NCBI GenBank assembly: GCA_002839155.1
Contig: PGXM01000015.1
Span: forward strand, 1 to 46,145
Direction of reading: 5' to 3'
Source: Tenericutes bacterium HGW-Tenericutes-1
GTDB lineage: Bacteria; Bacillota_I; Bacilli_A; Izemoplasmatales; Hujiaoplasmataceae
DNA length: 46,145 nucleotides
The position numbers were made by a program, and so were the translations under genes. Shown here one piece after another: positions 32,257 through 40,534 of this stretch (positions are counted from its first letter, which is position 1; each line of letters opens with the position of its first letter). The notes below the pieces were generated by a model that worked only from the letters and a program-made list of their open reading frames with translations, was not told where the DNA came from and did not search any database.

Positions 32257-33267
32257 ATGGAAGCACGAAGATCATATATAAAAATTGAATATCAAGGAAT
32301 TGATATCACAAAGAATATAGAAAATGATCTAGAAAGCTTTACTTATTCTGATAACGCCTCTGGTGTTGCTGATGATATTTCAATTACTTTAAATAATGAT
32401 TCGAAAAAATGGTTATTTGATTGGAAACCTACAAAAGGTGATAGTATTAAAGCATCTATGTTAACTAAAAACTGGAGATATAATAAAGATATTCAGGAAT
32501 TAGTATGTGGTAAATTCATCGTAGATAATGTTGAGTTTGCTGGAAGACCTCTTATAGTAAATATTGGGGCTATTTCAACTCCTTCAAGTTCTGGGTTCAT
32601 GGAAATTGAAACGTATAGAACATGGAAACAAATTAGTATTAAGCAAATAGCCGAAACAATGGCTAAGAATCATTCTATAGGAATAATCTATGATACAAAA
32701 TTTAATCCAATTATCAAACACGTTGAACAAGATGGCACTTCAGATAGTGCTTTTTTATTTGAGTTATGTCAAAAAAACGGTTTAGCAATTAAAGCATATA
32801 GCAATAAGTTGATTATTTTTAAAGAAGAAGAATACGAAGCTAAAAAAGCAGTTGCTACATTCAAAGAGACTGACCTAAAGAGCTGGTCGGGAAAAAATAC
32901 TTGGACGGATACAGGATACAGTGGTTGCCAGGTATCATATTCTAATCCTTCAAATGGTAAAACACTATCATATACATTTATTGACAAAACAAAAAAAAAT
33001 GGAAAGATTTATAAAGTTAAAGAAGCGGTCTCAAATCTAGCAGAAGCACAACTGCTATCAAAAAGTACCTTAAGGAACTTGAATAAGCAAGAAAATACTC
33101 TATCAGCTGAAGTTCTTGGTGATCTTAGATTGATTGCAAGTTCATGCGTTAATATTGTAGGGTTAGGAATGTTTGATGGAAAATATTATATTGATAAAGC
33201 AACTCATAGTAAGAGCAACGAATATAGCACTTCACTTGAAATGCATAAAGTACTGGAGGGATATTGA
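32257..33267 (+). CDS. Baseplate hub protein, P2 gpD-like
   Basis: The 336-residue protein shows the late control D pattern: RSYIKIEYQGIDITKNIENDLESFTYSDNASGVADDISITLNN, then TWKQISIKQIAETMAKNHSIGIIYD and EQDGTSDSAFLFELCQKNGLAIKAYSNKLIIF. It forms the trimeric hub below the tube. ATG 32257 follows TTGGAGGCG. The stop overlaps the start of the next gene. Confidence 0.85.
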   Translation: MEARRSYIKIEYQGIDITKNIENDLESFTYSDNASGVADDISITLNNDSKKWLFDWKPTKGDSIKASMLTKNWRYNKDIQELVCGKFIVDNVEFAGRPLIVNIGAISTPSSSGFMEIETYRTWKQISIKQIAETMAKNHSIGIIYDTKFNPIIKHVEQDGTSDSAFLFELCQKNGLAIKAYSNKLIIFKEEEYEAKKAVATFKETDLKSWSGKNTWTDTGYSGCQVSYSNPSNGKTLSYTFIDKTKKNGKIYKVKEAVSNLAEAQLLSKSTLRNLNKQENTLSAEVLGDLRLIASSCVNIVGLGMFDGKYYIDKATHSKSNEYSTSLEMHKVLEGY

Positions 33268-33686
33268 TGCGTGACGCTATTAGAATTGGCATTGTATCAA
33301 GCGTAGATTATACCAATGGTACTGTGCAGGTATTGTTTGGAGATAGGGATAATTCAGTTAGTAAAGATTTGTATGTTTTATCATTTGAATATGATATGCC
33401 AAGCGCAGGAGATTATGTTTTATGCGCTTTTTTACCTCATGGTGGCGGAGAAGGTTTTTGCTTAGGAAAGTATTTTAATAATGAAAACAAACCTATTGAA
33501 ACTGGCAATATTTTTCGTAAAGATATTATGGATGAAGCCTATGTTAAGTATGAAAAGTCAACAAAAACACTAATAATTAGTGCTGATAACATAAGACTAG
33601 ATGGTAACATTGATATTAATGGAGATTTGGTAGTAAGTGGTAATATAAATGCTTTAGGAAGTGTTACTGCTTCTAATATTCCATAG
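33267..33686 (+). CDS. Baseplate spike protein, gpV-like
   Basis: This 139-residue protein has an OB-fold start (RIGIVSSVDYTNGTVQVLFGDRD, DYVLCAFLPHGGGEGFCLGKYFN) and a repetitive beta end (DNIRLDGNIDINGDLVVSGNINALGSVTASNIP), which fits the helix-like tip of gpV. I see no HxH iron site, so the apex may be missing. ATG 33267 follows GGAGGG. Confidence 0.75.
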   Translation: MRDAIRIGIVSSVDYTNGTVQVLFGDRDNSVSKDLYVLSFEYDMPSAGDYVLCAFLPHGGGEGFCLGKYFNNENKPIETGNIFRKDIMDEAYVKYEKSTKTLIISADNIRLDGNIDINGDLVVSGNINALGSVTASNIP

Positions 33687-33699
33687 GGAGTGATTAAAA

Positions 33700-34098
33700 A
33701 TGATAGGCACTTTTGGAAAAAGAGTTTTTGAGACATCCGATAAAAAAATATTAACATTCTTAGGCCTTACTAGAAACACAGCTGCTAGATTTGGCTATCA
33801 TGAAATAATTGGGAAAAAGCCACTAACAGAGTATTTGGGTCCAGCTCTTGATACGATATCTTTTACTATTAATTTAAATGCTAGATTCGGTGTAAATGTT
33901 AGAAATGAAATGAATGAATGGGTATTAATGGCCACAAAGGGAGAAGCATATCCACTGATAATAGGAAATAGAGCACTGGGCACCGATTTATGGATTGTAC
34001 AAAGTGTTGGACAGGCATGGAACATAGTTCTTAATCAAGGGGAGTTAATATCCGGCTCGCTCGATATTACTTTAGAAGAATATATTTCAAGGGTGTGA
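33700..34098 (+). CDS. P2 gpU-like baseplate protein
   Basis: The 132-residue protein matches the gpU pattern GTFGKRVFETSDKKILTFLGLTRNTAARFGYHEIIGKKPLTEYLGPALDTISFTINLNARFGVNV and ends with LISGSLDITLEEY. It is a short baseplate or tube-initiator protein. It starts 13 bases after the gpV-like gene behind AGGGAGTG. Confidence 0.85.
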   Translation: MIGTFGKRVFETSDKKILTFLGLTRNTAARFGYHEIIGKKPLTEYLGPALDTISFTINLNARFGVNVRNEMNEWVLMATKGEAYPLIIGNRALGTDLWIVQSVGQAWNIVLNQGELISGSLDITLEEYISRV

Positions 34099-34102
34099 TC
34101 AG

Positions 34103-34405
34103 ATGATTATAGATACAAATGCAAATATTAAAATAGACTTTGGAGCAATTGGAGCACAAGAGATAATGCAAAATTTATCAGTTCTATATTCAACTCCCCA
34201 GGGGAGCGTAGCCTTTGACAGGGAATTTGGCATTGATTGGAGCATCCTAGACAATCCGCTACCCATTGCAAGAAGCCTGCTTATTTCTGAATACATAATA
34301 AAAACTAAAAAATATGAGCCTAGAGCAGAAATAGTTAGTATAGATTTTTTAAATGAGGATGACGAAGCATTATTAAAACCAAAGGTGGTGATTAAGCTTG
34401 TCTGA
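34103..34405 (+). CDS. Baseplate wedge protein, gpW/gp25-like
   Basis: The 100-residue protein contains IQNLSVLYSTPQGSVAFDREFGIDWSI-type sequence and IISEYIIKTKKYEPRAEIVSIDF, close to the gp25/gpW consensus. It overlaps gpJ by eight bases. The gene order W, J, I agrees with P2. Confidence 0.85.
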   Translation: MIIDTNANIKIDFGAIGAQEIMQNLSVLYSTPQGSVAFDREFGIDWSILDNPLPIARSLLISEYIIKTKKYEPRAEIVSIDFLNEDDEALLKPKVVIKLV

Positions 34406-35540
34406 TATTTTTGACAATGTACCCGATATTAGTTTTGTTAACAAAGATGTTGAAACCTTACTATCAGAAATGATAAGTGAATACGAACAAGCCTACTTGC
34501 AACAAACTGGTGAAACCAAAACTCTAGCACAAGGCGATCCAGTAAGGATATTTATATATTCACAGGCATTAAGGATATATGCAGCCTATCAATTAATTGA
34601 TTATTCTGCTAAACAAAATTTACTGAAATATGCTGAAGGAGATTATCTCGATAATATTGGAGTAAGAATTGGAGCTCTTAGGCTTCAGGCTTCATCAGCA
34701 ATATCAAAAGTCAGATTCACTTTATCTGCAACTCAAATAAATACTGTGCCAATTCCAAAAGGAACAAGGGTTAGTACTAGTACTAGCATCTTTTTTGCTA
34801 CAGAGGAATATGCAGAAATATTACCGGGTGATTTATACGCTGATGTAAATATTCAATGTTCTATTAGTGGAAGTATAGGTAATGGATTTACATCAGGGCA
34901 AATAAATGTACTTGTAGATCCAATTGGATTTATTCAATCCGTATCTAATATTACGACATCTCAAGGTGGAACAGATATAGAAAGTGACGAAGCTTTTAGA
35001 AACAGAATCGTAATAAAGCCAGAAAGTTTTAGTGTTGCTGGACCATCAGGAGCATACGAGTATTTTGCTAAACAATACAATCAATCAATTATTGATGTAA
35101 TGGTTTCATCACCCTTACCAGGACAAGTAGATGTTAGATTTATTTTAGAAAACGGAGAAATACCTAACGAAACATTACTTACTGAGGTTGAATCTTACTT
35201 AAGTAATAAAACAAGAAGACCTCTAACTGACCAGGTTATTGTTGGTGCGCCAAATCAAGTATCATACGACATTGATGTTACCTACTACATACGTAAATCT
35301 GATGTAGTATTAATATCAGATATTCAAGTAGCAATAGAGAATGCAAAGTCAGAATTTATAATATGGCAAAAGTCAAAAATCTCTAGATCAATAAATCCGG
35401 ATGAATTGCTATATAGGTTAATAAATGCTGGAGCAAAAAGAGTTGTAATAAATGAGCCACAATATTATGCACTACTTGAAACGCAAGTTGCTATAGAAAA
35501 CAATATAAACTTTGTGTATGGAGGGGTTGAAGATGATTAA
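34398..35540 (+). CDS. Baseplate J protein
   Basis: The 380-residue protein has the gpJ plan: DPVRIFIYSQALRIYAAYQLIDYSAKQNLLKYAEGDYLDNIGVRIGALRL, a beta domain with IPKGTRVSTSTSIFFAT, the repeat SQGGTDIESDEAFRNRI, and PGQVDVRFILENGEIPNETLL. It starts at a TTG after GGTGGTG. It forms the wedge ring with gpW and gpI. Confidence 0.9.
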   Translation: MSDIFDNVPDISFVNKDVETLLSEMISEYEQAYLQQTGETKTLAQGDPVRIFIYSQALRIYAAYQLIDYSAKQNLLKYAEGDYLDNIGVRIGALRLQASSAISKVRFTLSATQINTVPIPKGTRVSTSTSIFFATEEYAEILPGDLYADVNIQCSISGSIGNGFTSGQINVLVDPIGFIQSVSNITTSQGGTDIESDEAFRNRIVIKPESFSVAGPSGAYEYFAKQYNQSIIDVMVSSPLPGQVDVRFILENGEIPNETLLTEVESYLSNKTRRPLTDQVIVGAPNQVSYDIDVTYYIRKSDVVLISDIQVAIENAKSEFIIWQKSKISRSINPDELLYRLINAGAKRVVINEPQYYALLETQVAIENNINFVYGGVEDD

Positions 35541-36102
35541 TATTAAAGAATCTAGCCTTATTAGTCTTTTACCTCCTAACATTAGAGAAAATAGTGATGT
35601 AATAGCTGCATGTAAAGCTATAGATGGTGAATTTCAACTAATGGCTGATTCAATAAAAAACACGCTAATTTTTGCAGATATTAATAATGTTTCAGAAAAA
35701 TTATTAGATCACTTAGCAATTGAAATTAATACTGATTTTTATGATAACACATTGTCATTGGGAACCAAAAGAAATCTTGTAAAGAATGCTTTGATTTATC
35801 ATTTTACAAAGGGAACTCCACATGCAGTAGAATTACTTGTAACAGATGCATTTGATAGTGCGAAAGTAGAAGAGTGGTTTGAGTATGGGGGTGACCCTTT
35901 TTATTTTAAAGTGACAACATCAGATGCTATCATTGACCCAAATAAAATCAATCAACTAATAGAAGCAATTAGTTCGATTAAGAATATGAGAAGTCACTTA
36001 GAAAGTATTAATATTGAAAGAATTACAGTATTACAGCCATCAATAGGAATCTTAATTAGTGGTGGTGATATTACAACTCTTTCAACAAATATTCCAACGT
36101 AA
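35533..36102 (+). CDS. Tail protein I
   Basis: The 189-residue gpI-like protein contains LISLLPPNIRENSDVIAACKAIDGEFQLMADSI, LLDHLAIEINTDFYDN and IYHFTKGTPHAVELLVTDAF, typical of P2 gpI. It overlaps gpJ by eight bases. ATG 35533 follows GGAGGGG. Confidence 0.85.
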   Translation: MINIKESSLISLLPPNIRENSDVIAACKAIDGEFQLMADSIKNTLIFADINNVSEKLLDHLAIEINTDFYDNTLSLGTKRNLVKNALIYHFTKGTPHAVELLVTDAFDSAKVEEWFEYGGDPFYFKVTTSDAIIDPNKINQLIEAISSIKNMRSHLESINIERITVLQPSIGILISGGDITTLSTNIPT

Positions 36103-36115
36103 GGAGAATAATGAT

Positions 36116-37432
36116 ATGGCTAACTTTGGAGTAATGAAAATTACGAATCTTGGTTTAAATCTATTTGCAAAAGCACAGACAGGTACTCAAATCCTATTTA
36201 CTAAAATGCAGTCAGGAAACAGCATACTTCCTCCAGGAACTGTAATTGAAACACTAACTCAGTTAATATCACCTGATTTTGATGTTGATATTGAATCTAT
36301 AACTATTGATCAAGTAAATCACATTGCAAAAATTAAAGGGACAAAAGATAATATAGGCATGTTAGAAGGTGTCTTTTCTAGAGAAATCGGTTTGTTTGCT
36401 AATGATCCAGACGTTGGTGAGGTGCTTTATGCATATGCAAATGCTGGGGAGTATCCTGATTACATACCACCTGAATCATCGGGACCATATACAAAGACGT
36501 TTGCTATTAATGCAGCCATTGGTAATGCAGCTAATGTTACCGCAGTAATACCTTTAGACATTTATGTTTCTCAAGATACTTTTAATGACTTCAAGGATGA
36601 AACTAGTGCGTCTTTGGCTGATTATACGAAGATAATCCCTTATGGTGGAACTACAACTGGAGTAGCAAATACATATGCAATAGCGACACCTACTATATCC
36701 GCACTAACTACTGGAATGGCAGTAAGTGTTAAAATCAACATTAATAGTACAGGAGCATCAACACTCAATTGGGATGGTAAAGGTGCTAAAACTATAAAAA
36801 AAGCAGATGGAACAAATGTAACAAATTTAAAGTCAACAGGAATTTATACATTGAGGTATGATGGAACAAATTTTATCTTACAGGGTGAAGGAGGTGAGTA
36901 TGGAACTGCAACCCAAGCGGATGTAAAAAACACTAAAACAATAGGAACGTCACTAGGAGTAATTCAAGGAACATTAGATTTAACAAATCTAACAGCAGGG
37001 AATATTAAAAAAGATATTGTTATTGATGGAATTACTGGCACTTTAGTACCATTTCCGAATTTAACTTCTGGTTCATACCCTTTTGCAATAAGTGATACAG
37101 ATGATGCTTCTGGGTCAACTTCATATGGATTAATAAAATCTATTAGAGTTAAAACTGGTGGCACAGTCACAGTTTCTTTTTCAGCATGGCGTTCATATAA
37201 TGGGATGTCCTCTTTTGCAAGGGTTTATATAAATGGTATTGCAAGGGGTATAGAAAGAAGTGTTCCATATAGCACTGCAACAACATGGACTGAGGATTTT
37301 AATGTAAATGCAGGAGATTATATTCAAATATATGGATATGTAACTCTTAGCCCATATTTAATTAGAGTTGGAGGTTTCAGAATAAAATCTGCTAATGATC
37401 AAATGTATAATTTAGTGCAAGGCTCATTATAA
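36116..37432 (+). CDS. Tail fibre / collar protein
   Basis: The 438-residue protein starts with the P2-type fibre N-terminal region (MKITNLGLNLFAKAQTGTQILFTKMQSG and LTQLISPDFDVDI). A central beta-rich segment carries NSTGASTLNWDGKGAKTIKKADGTNV, and a C-terminal carbohydrate-binding-like part follows (GSYPFAISDTDDASGSTSYGLIKSIRVKT, WRSYNGMSSFARVYING). It probably binds the host surface. ATG 36116 follows AAGGAGAATA. Confidence 0.75.
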   Translation: MANFGVMKITNLGLNLFAKAQTGTQILFTKMQSGNSILPPGTVIETLTQLISPDFDVDIESITIDQVNHIAKIKGTKDNIGMLEGVFSREIGLFANDPDVGEVLYAYANAGEYPDYIPPESSGPYTKTFAINAAIGNAANVTAVIPLDIYVSQDTFNDFKDETSASLADYTKIIPYGGTTTGVANTYAIATPTISALTTGMAVSVKININSTGASTLNWDGKGAKTIKKADGTNVTNLKSTGIYTLRYDGTNFILQGEGGEYGTATQADVKNTKTIGTSLGVIQGTLDLTNLTAGNIKKDIVIDGITGTLVPFPNLTSGSYPFAISDTDDASGSTSYGLIKSIRVKTGGTVTVSFSAWRSYNGMSSFARVYINGIARGIERSVPYSTATTWTEDFNVNAGDYIQIYGYVTLSPYLIRVGGFRIKSANDQMYNLVQGSL

Positions 37433-37448
37433 ATTAGGAGGTTAAATA

Positions 37449-37652
37449 ATGAATTACAAGATTCAATATAATACGCAAGAAGAAAGAAATGTAATTGTAA
37501 ACAAGAACTTAAGCTTATTCTTAATCGAAGAACAGAATATAACAGAAGGAAATTTTTTGGTATTTTCAGACTTGAAACCTTTAGAGCTTCTATTAAATGA
37601 CATTAGAAATAATACTGATTTAATTATTTTTAAACAGGAGGGATTACTATAA
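37449..37652 (+). CDS. Small tail-associated protein
   Basis: The 67-residue protein has a beta start (NYKIQYNTQEERNVIVNKNLSLFLIEEQNITEGNFLVFSDL) and a helical end. It follows the fibre after TTAGGAGG, and its stop overlaps the start of the next small gene. The position is where XkdW-like proteins occur, but the family is not certain. Confidence 0.5.
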   Translation: MNYKIQYNTQEERNVIVNKNLSLFLIEEQNITEGNFLVFSDLKPLELLLNDIRNNTDLIIFKQEGLL

Positions 37653-37774
37653 TGAATGAATCTTATTTAGAAAAGTTAATTTCTCTAATTAAGCAAGGAA
37701 TAATTAATGTTGAACAAATCAAAGATGTTGCATATAAAGCGGAAGTTATAAATCGATTAATTGCTTCAACATAG
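37652..37774 (+). CDS. Small XkdX-like protein
   Basis: The 40-residue peptide (MNESYLEKLISLIKQGIINV, then EQIKDVAYKAEVINRLIAST) has the helix-turn pattern of XkdX-type proteins after tail fibres. CAGGAGG lies before the ATG. An intrinsic terminator follows 31 bases after the stop, closing the tail operon. Confidence 0.55.
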   Translation: MNESYLEKLISLIKQGIINVEQIKDVAYKAEVINRLIAST

Positions 37775-37805
37775 GAACATATTACGCAGTACATAATTAA
37801 CTACA

Positions 37806-37830
37806 AGGGAGCTGTTAAGGCTCTCTTTTT
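37806..37830 (+). terminator. Intrinsic terminator after the tail operon
   Basis: AGGGAGC (37806-37812) pairs with GCTCTCT (37820-37826), one wobble, seven-base loop, followed by Ts. It divides tail genes from the lysis cassette, which must be reached by read-through or by a promoter not seen here. Confidence 0.7.
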
Positions 37831-37850
37831 AATGGGGAAAGGAGATGTAT

Positions 37851-38135
37851 ATGGATGTAACGATAAATCTTAATCTTATTTTAGCGGTTATATCAATTTT
37901 GAGTACTCTTATCGTATCTATTATTGCCATTATTAAGATCTACTCGAAAATAGCTCTGTCTCTAAATAATATTAATAATCATCAAATTCAGACAAATGAG
38001 AAGCTCGTAAAAATCGAAACGATGCTACTTGATCTAGATTCGAGAATTGATGAAAATTCAAGTGATATCGAAGAAAATTCGCAACAAATTGAACTTATTA
38101 ACCAAAAGTGTAAACTTACACATATGAAAAGTTAG
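37851..38135 (+). CDS. XhlA-like holin-associated protein
   Basis: The 94-residue protein has one membrane span (LNLILAVISILSTLIVSIIAIIKIY, about residues 5-29) and a coiled coil (NNHQIQTNEKLVKIETMLLDLDSRIDENSSDIEENSQQIELINQKC). The order differs from XhlA, whose span is C-terminal, yet size and place next to the endolysin match. I chose ATG 37851 because AAAGGAGATG fits; an ATG at 37845 is also in frame. Confidence 0.6.
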   Translation: MDVTINLNLILAVISILSTLIVSIIAIIKIYSKIALSLNNINNHQIQTNEKLVKIETMLLDLDSRIDENSSDIEENSQQIELINQKCKLTHMKS

Positions 38136-38146
38136 GAGATGATTCA

Positions 38147-38863
38147 ATGGTAACAAATATTCAATTAGTGGAATTTGTAAAAAAAGCTTTGAGTGAGAAT
38201 TGGGGATATTGTTTAGGTTCATTTGGAAATATCTTAACCCCTGCCTTCATGAGCCAAAAAATGAAACAAGGGTATGGTGTCGGTGAGTATAATACTAAGC
38301 ACAAAACATACCTTCAAAAGTTTCTTAACAAAAGAGTAAGTGATTGTTACGGTCTTGTAAAGGCCTTTGTTTGGTGGAATGATGGTAATGTTAAATACAT
38401 TGCTAGTCAGGACAGAAATCAAGAAGGGGCTTTTAATGCGGCAAAAGAAAAGGGGCCTATTTCAAATATCCCAGAAATACCAGGACTTGTTTTATGGATG
38501 AAAGGTCATGCAGGTATTTATATCGGTGGTGGGGAATTTATTGAATGCGCAGGAGCTCCTACGGGGATGTTTAAAGGTAAGATTCAAAACGGTAAAGTTG
38601 TAAGTGGTAGCAAGTTTACGCATTGGTTTAAAGATACTTATATTACATATGTAAGTGCTCCAAAAACAGCAACTGTTCCAGTAAATGAAAAGATTAAGAT
38701 AGATCTTAATGGAAAGAAAAAAGAGATTATTGGTTATTCAAAAGAAAATGTTATTTATGTTAAATTGAATAATCAGGATGTGGCTTTAAGAACTTTTGCT
38801 GAAATGTTGGGTTTGAAAGTAGAATGGGATAACACTAATAAAGTGGTGATGCTTAAGTGCTAA
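38147..38863 (+). CDS. NlpC/P60-type endolysin with stalk-like domain
   Basis: The 238-residue lysin has an NlpC/P60-like domain with Cys67 in VSDCYGLVKAFVWW and His121 in MKGHAGIYIGGGEF, and a C-terminal part (residues about 185-238: IKIDLNGKKKEIIGYSKENVIYVKLNNQDVALRTFAEMLGLKVEWDNTNKVVML) resembling copper-amine-oxidase N-like stalk domains. It cleaves peptidoglycan at the end of infection. No signal peptide is visible, so a holin is needed. TTAGGAGATG precedes the ATG. Confidence 0.8.
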   Translation: MVTNIQLVEFVKKALSENWGYCLGSFGNILTPAFMSQKMKQGYGVGEYNTKHKTYLQKFLNKRVSDCYGLVKAFVWWNDGNVKYIASQDRNQEGAFNAAKEKGPISNIPEIPGLVLWMKGHAGIYIGGGEFIECAGAPTGMFKGKIQNGKVVSGSKFTHWFKDTYITYVSAPKTATVPVNEKIKIDLNGKKKEIIGYSKENVIYVKLNNQDVALRTFAEMLGLKVEWDNTNKVVMLKC

Positions 38864-39084
38864 AAAAGAAAAAAGAAGGATTGTTTTCAAAGCTATTACT
38901 GTTATTGGTAATAGCTTTAAATATTTGGTTCACTAATAGAGTTTTAAATATTGTTTCAATGGGTATGAGTGAACCAGTAGTATTGATTGGATCATGGTTT
39001 TTATTTACTGGAACTGAAGTTTGGATTATGGCAAACATCAAAAAACAAAAAATAAAGAAGGAAAATGGTGATAATAATGGATAA
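38857..39084 (+). CDS. Small two-span membrane protein (holin candidate)
   Basis: GTG at 38857 lies inside the endolysin end and follows GGTGATG. The 75-residue protein has a basic start (VLKKKKEG), two spans (LFSKLLLLLVIALNIWF and VVLIGSWFLFTGTEVWIMA) and a basic tail (KKQKIKKE). Two-span proteins with charged ends are common holins. The last bases overlap the following gene. Confidence 0.6.
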   Translation: MLKKKKEGLFSKLLLLLVIALNIWFTNRVLNIVSMGMSEPVVLIGSWFLFTGTEVWIMANIKKQKIKKENGDNNG

Positions 39085-39412
39085 GTTGACATTGAATTTA
39101 TTTGTTGCAGTTGTATTTGTTTGCATTCTCGGCTTACTATGGTATTACGGAAAGAAAAAAGTTGTTCAAAACATTATTTTAGGTTTAGTAATTCGAGCTG
39201 AACTAAATTGGGGTTCAGGAGCTGGGAAAATAAAATTTATAGAGGTTATGTCTAGTATATATGAAAAGCTCCCACTAATTATTCAAGTGTTTGTTCCGCA
39301 GGCCATTATAACAAAATGGATAGAAGATGCAGTTAAATACATAAAAACAGAATTGGTGCAAGGTAAAGATGGAGCTACTGTTACAATAGAAGAAAAACTA
39401 AGCACTGAATAA
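39077..39412 (+). CDS. LLH-family holin
   Basis: The 111-residue protein has one strong membrane span (LNLFVAVVFVCILGLLWYYG) and a basic segment, then the pattern GKIKFIEVMSSIYEKLPLIIQVFVPQAIITKWIEDAVKYIK, which is typical of LLH phage holins. ATG 39077 follows GGTGATAATA. An in-frame start four codons upstream lacks a ribosome site. It should let the endolysin reach the wall. Confidence 0.75.
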   Translation: MDKLTLNLFVAVVFVCILGLLWYYGKKKVVQNIILGLVIRAELNWGSGAGKIKFIEVMSSIYEKLPLIIQVFVPQAIITKWIEDAVKYIKTELVQGKDGATVTIEEKLSTE

Positions 39413-39581
39413 AATAAATAGACAAAGAACTATTGGAAAGATTCTCGTTAGTTTGGTCTTTTCATTTGTATCAAGTTTGAAGATGATCTTCTCCACGAGA
39501 TTAAAAGGGGTTTTTAGTTTTATGTAGAATTATATAATATAGGTATAATAGAACGTATAAATATCATTAGGAGGTGAAAGC

Positions 39582-40118
39582 ATGCTTAATAAAGAAAGAA
39601 TATTATCATTAATAATTACACTATTAATAGTAGTCATTGGGGCTGAGAGTTATTTTTTAATTAATAAAGATCAAAAAATAAAAAGAATGAATGATGAAGC
39701 TATTAATGTAGTTAATGAGTTTGAAATTCAAAAACAAAAGTATGATAGTTTATTAAATAACGAGAGCAAAGAATTAGCTGAAAAAGTAATTATTCACTCT
39801 TATCAAGTATATTCTGATGCAGGTATCTTAACGAAAAATGATAATACATATATATTTAGAGTCTTGGAATTGCAATCTAACATGAAGATTATTAGTAACT
39901 CTTATAGCGGAGATGACAAGGACATTAAAGATATGTTAGTTAAAATACAGAAGATGCTAGACTTTACCTTTGATAATAGATTTAACATTGAAAAAATGTC
40001 AGATGATGAAAAATCTACATATTTTAATAAGAGCCTAGACCTATATGTGCAGGCAGGCGAGGCTTTAGATATATGCATATCAAAATACGCGTTGTTTGAT
40101 AGGGTCGGATTAGAATAA
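39582..40118 (+). CDS. Membrane-anchored protein of unknown function
   Basis: I do not recognise this 178-residue protein. It has an N-terminal membrane anchor (ILSLIITLLIVVIGAESYFLI) and then a helical extracellular part without cysteines that could form a lipobox. TTAGGAGGTG precedes the ATG. A TATAAT at 39544 lies upstream. It is the first gene after the lysis cassette and is closed by the terminator at 40193, so it is a separate cargo unit. Confidence 0.6.
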   Translation: MLNKERILSLIITLLIVVIGAESYFLINKDQKIKRMNDEAINVVNEFEIQKQKYDSLLNNESKELAEKVIIHSYQVYSDAGILTKNDNTYIFRVLELQSNMKIISNSYSGDDKDIKDMLVKIQKMLDFTFDNRFNIEKMSDDEKSTYFNKSLDLYVQAGEALDICISKYALFDRVGLE

Positions 40119-40192
40119 TTATGATTTGCAGAAAATAGTTTGCCATAGAAGAAAAATTAAGTACAGTATAATAATAATATTCTTAGAAAAAG

Positions 40193-40233
40193 AACCTACT
40201 AAACTTGGAGCCATCCTAGTTAGTAGGTTTTTT
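40193..40233 (+). terminator. Intrinsic terminator with repeated sequence
   Basis: AACCTACTAA (40193-40202) pairs with TTAGTAGGTT (40220-40229), followed by Ts. The loop contains CTTGGAGCCATCC. A near copy closes the helicase operon at 42947, so the two terminators bracket the helicase module. Confidence 0.8.
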
Positions 40234-40534
40234 GTTATTCATCGAATAATTATTTTAATAAAATTCAATTATAAATTGTCTAATATTGTATAATTATATG
40301 AATTTACATGATATAATGACGTAAATACGATTTTTTGTGTCTAACAAAACTATTTTAGAACACCTTATTATTATGAGATAAACTTGGAAATTAGCGGATA
40401 TCTAGAATTGACATGCTTTATTGTAATACAGCATCACGGATGATAAAATGAGGACAGAGATATGTATATAAAATAATTTTTAGAATTGGAGCAATCTAGC
40501 TATAAAAAATCGTTATACAGAGGGGGGAATTTAC
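40234..40534 (+). other. Long leader upstream of the helicase operon
   Basis: This 301-base stretch has no gene. TGATATAAT at 40309-40317 is an extended -10 element (TGn plus TATAAT), so transcription may start near 40325. The leader then runs about 210 bases and includes AATTGGAGCAATC (40484-40496), a small hairpin whose loop resembles that of the two flanking terminators. GAGGGGGG lies before the ATG. Confidence 0.45.
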
